DNA of 64,000 nucleotides from W11650 sp963545585 (GTDB taxonomy: Bacteria; Bacillota; Clostridia; Lachnospirales; Vallitaleaceae), in assembly GCA_963545585.1 (NCBI GenBank), contig CAUUKX010000001.1, forward strand, positions 1 to 64,000, in the 5' to 3' direction. Of the stretch, positions 62,742 through 64,000 are shown piece after piece (positions within the stretch are counted from its first letter, which is position 1; every line of letters begins with the position of its first letter). Under the pieces are notes generated by a model. That model saw nothing but the letters and a program-made list of their open reading frames with translations, searched no databases and was not told the DNA's origin. Position numbers and translations under genes: made by a program.

Positions 62742-63162
62742 AAACAGGCATTACTATACCAACCAATAAATTATTTTCCAGTATGAACAACGGGGATTTT
62801 TCAGATATTCCCCTGAACTGGCTTTTATCCATATCAAAATATTTAAGAAAAGCGGTATCAATATGTATCTCGTTATCGTTTACTAAAAATTTCCGCAACT
62901 TCCGCTTACCATATTCTATTATTGTGCGGGTATCTATTGCGGGTTTTGATTCGTCCTGCGCTTTAAAAAGCCGATTGAAGTTATAACGCTTTCCAGATAA
63001 TATTTTTTCTTTATTCAAGAAAAATAATTCTTTTGGAATCCCCATCATGTAATACCTATTTGGGGATATAAAACACTGGCTATCTGTTTCAAAATAAGCT
63101 GTGCTATTTGGTTCTTTCACAATTTGTTTTAGTAAATCTTGCTGGAATTTAATGTAATTCAT
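62725..63162 (-). CDS. Phage protein, possible sliding-clamp-like
   Basis: 145 aa, ATG with AAAGGAGG. The end SPLFILENNLLVGIVMPVF resembles the C-terminal strand pattern of DNA sliding clamps (loop, then LVGIVMPV), which is a weak similarity; I recognise no confident family. It is divergent from the repressor gene 63330-63536, and both promoters share operator dyads, so the two belong together as a regulated unit. Confidence 0.6.
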   Translation of the reverse strand: MNYIKFQQDLLKQIVKEPNSTAYFETDSQCFISPNRYYMMGIPKELFFLNKEKILSGKRYNFNRLFKAQDESKPAIDTRTIIEYGKRKLRKFLVNDNEIHIDTAFLKYFDMDKSQFRGISEKSPLFILENNLLVGIVMPVFKCIG

Positions 63163-63183
63163 TTTCTTTTCCTCCTTTTGTTT

Positions 63184-63257
63184 ATTATCGTTTTTGATAA
63201 TCTTATTATAGCATTCGATATTATCATTGTCAATATCTTTTTTATCATTTTTGATAA
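63184..63257. promoter_or_regulatory. Three dyad operators of the phage switch
   Basis: Dyads ATTATCGTTTTTGATAAT (63184-63201), GATATT-nine-AATATC (63217-63237) and TTATCATTTTTGATAA (63242-63257) share a TTATCnnnnnGATAA-like core and overlap or flank both divergent promoters. They are probable binding sites of the 68 aa HTH protein. Confidence 0.7.
63205..63233 (-). promoter_or_regulatory. Leftward early promoter, consensus
   Basis: On the minus strand TTGACA (63228-63233), 17 bp, TATAAT (63205-63210). It drives the gene 62725-63162 and probably the genes beyond, and it overlaps the dyad operators. Confidence 0.85.
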
Positions 63258-63271
63258 TTTGTTTATTCCGT

Positions 63272-63300
63272 TTGACAACCTTATAATAATGATATATAAT
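63272..63300 (+). promoter_or_regulatory. Rightward repressor promoter, consensus
   Basis: TTGACA (63272-63277), 17 bp, TATAAT (63295-63300), 30 bp before the repressor ATG. It overlaps no operator but lies next to the dyad at 63242-63257. Confidence 0.85.
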
Positions 63301-63329
63301 TTGGCTATCATAGAAGGGAGGTATTCGAT

Positions 63330-63536
63330 ATGGGCTTTTCTAAAAATATAAAAATGATATTGCTTGAAAAAAATATGAAAATATCCGATTTAGCGACAGC
63401 GTTAAGCATGGATTCTAAAGTATTATCTGTTAAGTTATCACGGGATAACCTAAATGGTAAGAGCCTCGAAGAAATAGCTGATGCGTTAAATTGCGATTTA
63501 AAATTCGTTGACCGCCAAACTGGTAAAACGTTTTAA
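63330..63536 (+). CDS. Small HTH repressor (XRE/Cro-type)
   Basis: 68 aa with a helix-turn-helix near residues 15-45 (MKISDLATALSMDSKVLSVKLSRD), acidic C-terminal end. The short size fits Cro/C1-like phage switch proteins. GGGAGG lies 8 nt before the ATG. It is the only rightward gene pair member besides the ribbon-helix-helix gene and should control the divergent leftward promoter. Confidence 0.82.
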   Translation: MGFSKNIKMILLEKNMKISDLATALSMDSKVLSVKLSRDNLNGKSLEEIADALNCDLKFVDRQTGKTF

Positions 63537-63543
63537 ACTTCAT
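63430..63543 (-). CDS. Antisense 37-codon ORF over the repressor gene (doubtful)
   Basis: The minus strand has an AAAGGAG site and ATG at 63543, then 37 codons ending at 63430, downstream of a promoter-like sequence (63585-63613). The peptide shows no recognisable features. It may be a fossil start of a gene whose body was replaced by the repressor cassette, so I do not claim it is made. Confidence 0.25.
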   Translation of the reverse strand: MKFKTFYQFGGQRILNRNLTHQLFLRGSYHLGYPVIT

Positions 63544-63584
63544 TTTCTTTTCTCCTTTGTTGGTTTGTTGCTTGGTATGGATAT

Positions 63585-63613
63585 AGTATACCATTGTACA
63601 ATTGTATCGTCAA
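63585..63613 (-). promoter_or_regulatory. Second leftward promoter, now antisense
   Basis: On the minus strand TTGACG (63608-63613), 17 bp, TATACT (63585-63590). It reads into the repressor gene in antisense and through a good ribosome binding site at 63541-63560. It is next to the TACAATTGTA dyad (63597-63606). Confidence 0.55.
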
Positions 63614-63632
63614 GCCCGAATAAGCAACAAAA

Positions 63633-63684
63633 TACAATTGTGTAATTGTGTTATAATTGTGCAACTTATACAATTGTGTAATTG
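63633..63684. repeat. Direct repeats and dyads of the ribbon-helix-helix operator
   Basis: TACAATTGTGTAATTG occurs at 63633-63648 and 63669-63684, and a related TACAATTGTA dyad is at 63597-63606. The repeats surround the promoter of the ribbon-helix-helix gene and are likely its own binding sites. Confidence 0.6.
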
Positions 63685-63702
63685 GATGTATTGTTATATA
63701 AT
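63674..63702 (+). promoter_or_regulatory. Promoter of the ribbon-helix-helix gene
   Basis: TTGTGT (63674-63679), 17 bp, TATAAT (63697-63702). The -35 overlaps the second operator repeat, so autoregulation is expected. Confidence 0.55.
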
Positions 63703-63723
63703 AGAAACAAGGAGGATGTTGAA

Positions 63724-63936
63724 ATGGGAACAGCCAGAACAAAAGCAAACAACAAATACAGCGCAAAAGCCTATGACCGTATAGCGTTATCAGTTAAAAA
63801 AGGCCGCAGGGACGAACTAAAAGCCATCGCTGACCAACAAAAAGAAAGCCTAAATGCTTTCATCAATACCGCCATCAATGAAAGAATCGAACGGCTTAAC
63901 CGCCCGGCGGACTGGTTAGATGACATCATAAACTAA
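63724..63936 (+). CDS. Ribbon-helix-helix (Arc/CopG-type) regulator
   Basis: 70 aa from the ATG at 63724 (AAGGAGG site). Sequence KAYDRIALSVKKGRRDELKAIADQ, then ESLNAFINTAINERIERL, has the strand-helix-helix pattern of Arc-like repressors. It probably binds the repeats at 63633-63684. Control target could be the phage early genes or its own operon. Confidence 0.78.
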   Translation: MGTARTKANNKYSAKAYDRIALSVKKGRRDELKAIADQQKESLNAFINTAINERIERLNRPADWLDDIIN

Positions 63937-63940
63937 CCAC

Positions 63941-63969
63941 TTGACAAACCGCCGGGTAAAGTGTATATT
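63941..63969 (+). promoter_or_regulatory. Rightward promoter at the window edge
   Basis: TTGACA (63941-63946), 17 bp, TATATT (63964-63969), pointing to the right edge of the window. It should drive a gene that starts beyond position 64000. Confidence 0.65.
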
Positions 63970-64000
63970 GTAACTGTAGCAGATATTAGAATGTCGTGCA

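Noticed and set aside
63533..63766. 77-codon minus-strand frame in the switch region
   Set aside because: It runs through the promoter and operator repeats of the ribbon-helix-helix gene, giving a repetitive YN-rich peptide; no ribosome binding site.

Overview
The window looks like a chromosome segment of an anaerobic Bacillota bacterium, most likely class Clostridia (Lachnospiraceae-like). The reasons are the hrcA-grpE-dnaK-dnaJ-prmA-rsmE order with a CIRCE operator, a clostridial-type Tad pilus locus with DUF5702 and DUF6382/FHA proteins, an SLH-domain surface protein, a ThiI without a rhodanese domain, and strong AGGAGG-type ribosome binding sites. Almost all genes are on the minus strand. 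I recognise no rRNA, tRNA or CRISPR array.

1-10.8 kb is mixed housekeeping and accessory DNA: deoC beside a decayed deoC fragment, an orphan PTS EIIB domain with an ACG start, a DUF4299-like protein, a transposase scrap, DNA polymerase IV, a flotillin, a GNAT acetyltransferase, a membrane Ser/Thr kinase, and a compact overlapping three-gene module (DUF3791, DUF3990 ADP-ribosyltransferase-like, 75 aa protein) that resembles a toxin-antitoxin unit. Intergenic gaps hold inverted-repeat, MITE-like elements.

11-30.2 kb is one large Tad/Flp pilus locus read leftward from a sigma-70-type promoter near 30.2 kb: cpaE, cpaF, tadB, tadC, flp pilin, a 545-bp strongly structured gap, tadE, a 1205 aa DUF5702 protein, a second TadE-like protein, a prepilin peptidase, a DUF6382-FHA protein, a PP2C phosphatase, a membrane-anchored protein of unknown function, a second prepilin peptidase, and a large RCC1/LRR/SLH surface protein. 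The FHA and PP2C genes inside the locus and the kinase nearby suggest phosphorylation control of the pilus.

30.4-41.6 kb is core metabolism and stress response: thiI, an Rpn-type nuclease, a cysteine desulfurase, a CheY-like regulator, rsmE, prmA, dnaJ, dnaK, grpE, hrcA. The cysteine desulfurase and ThiI probably form the sulfur relay for tRNA 4-thiouridine.

41.7-63.9 kb is a prophage or prophage remnant of a siphovirus, abutting the hrcA promoter. In transcription order (right to left) it holds early/switch genes, TerL, portal, scaffold, major capsid protein, connectors, tail tube, a frameshifted tail chaperone pair, tape measure, baseplate and fibre proteins, small genes including a DUF2829/Tad2-like anti-Thoeris candidate, holin and amidase. 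The late genes point straight into hrcA-grpE-dnaK with no clear terminator between. The most striking items are a class 3 (WCT) intein with a LAGLIDADG endonuclease in the Walker A motif of TerL, a textbook -1 frameshift site (G GGA AAC, 7-nt spacer, hairpin) in the tail chaperone genes, and a divergent repressor/clamp-like cassette with perfect promoters and dyad operators that may interrupt an older early gene. No TerS, integrase or replication genes are visible, so those modules are either beyond the right edge or lost.
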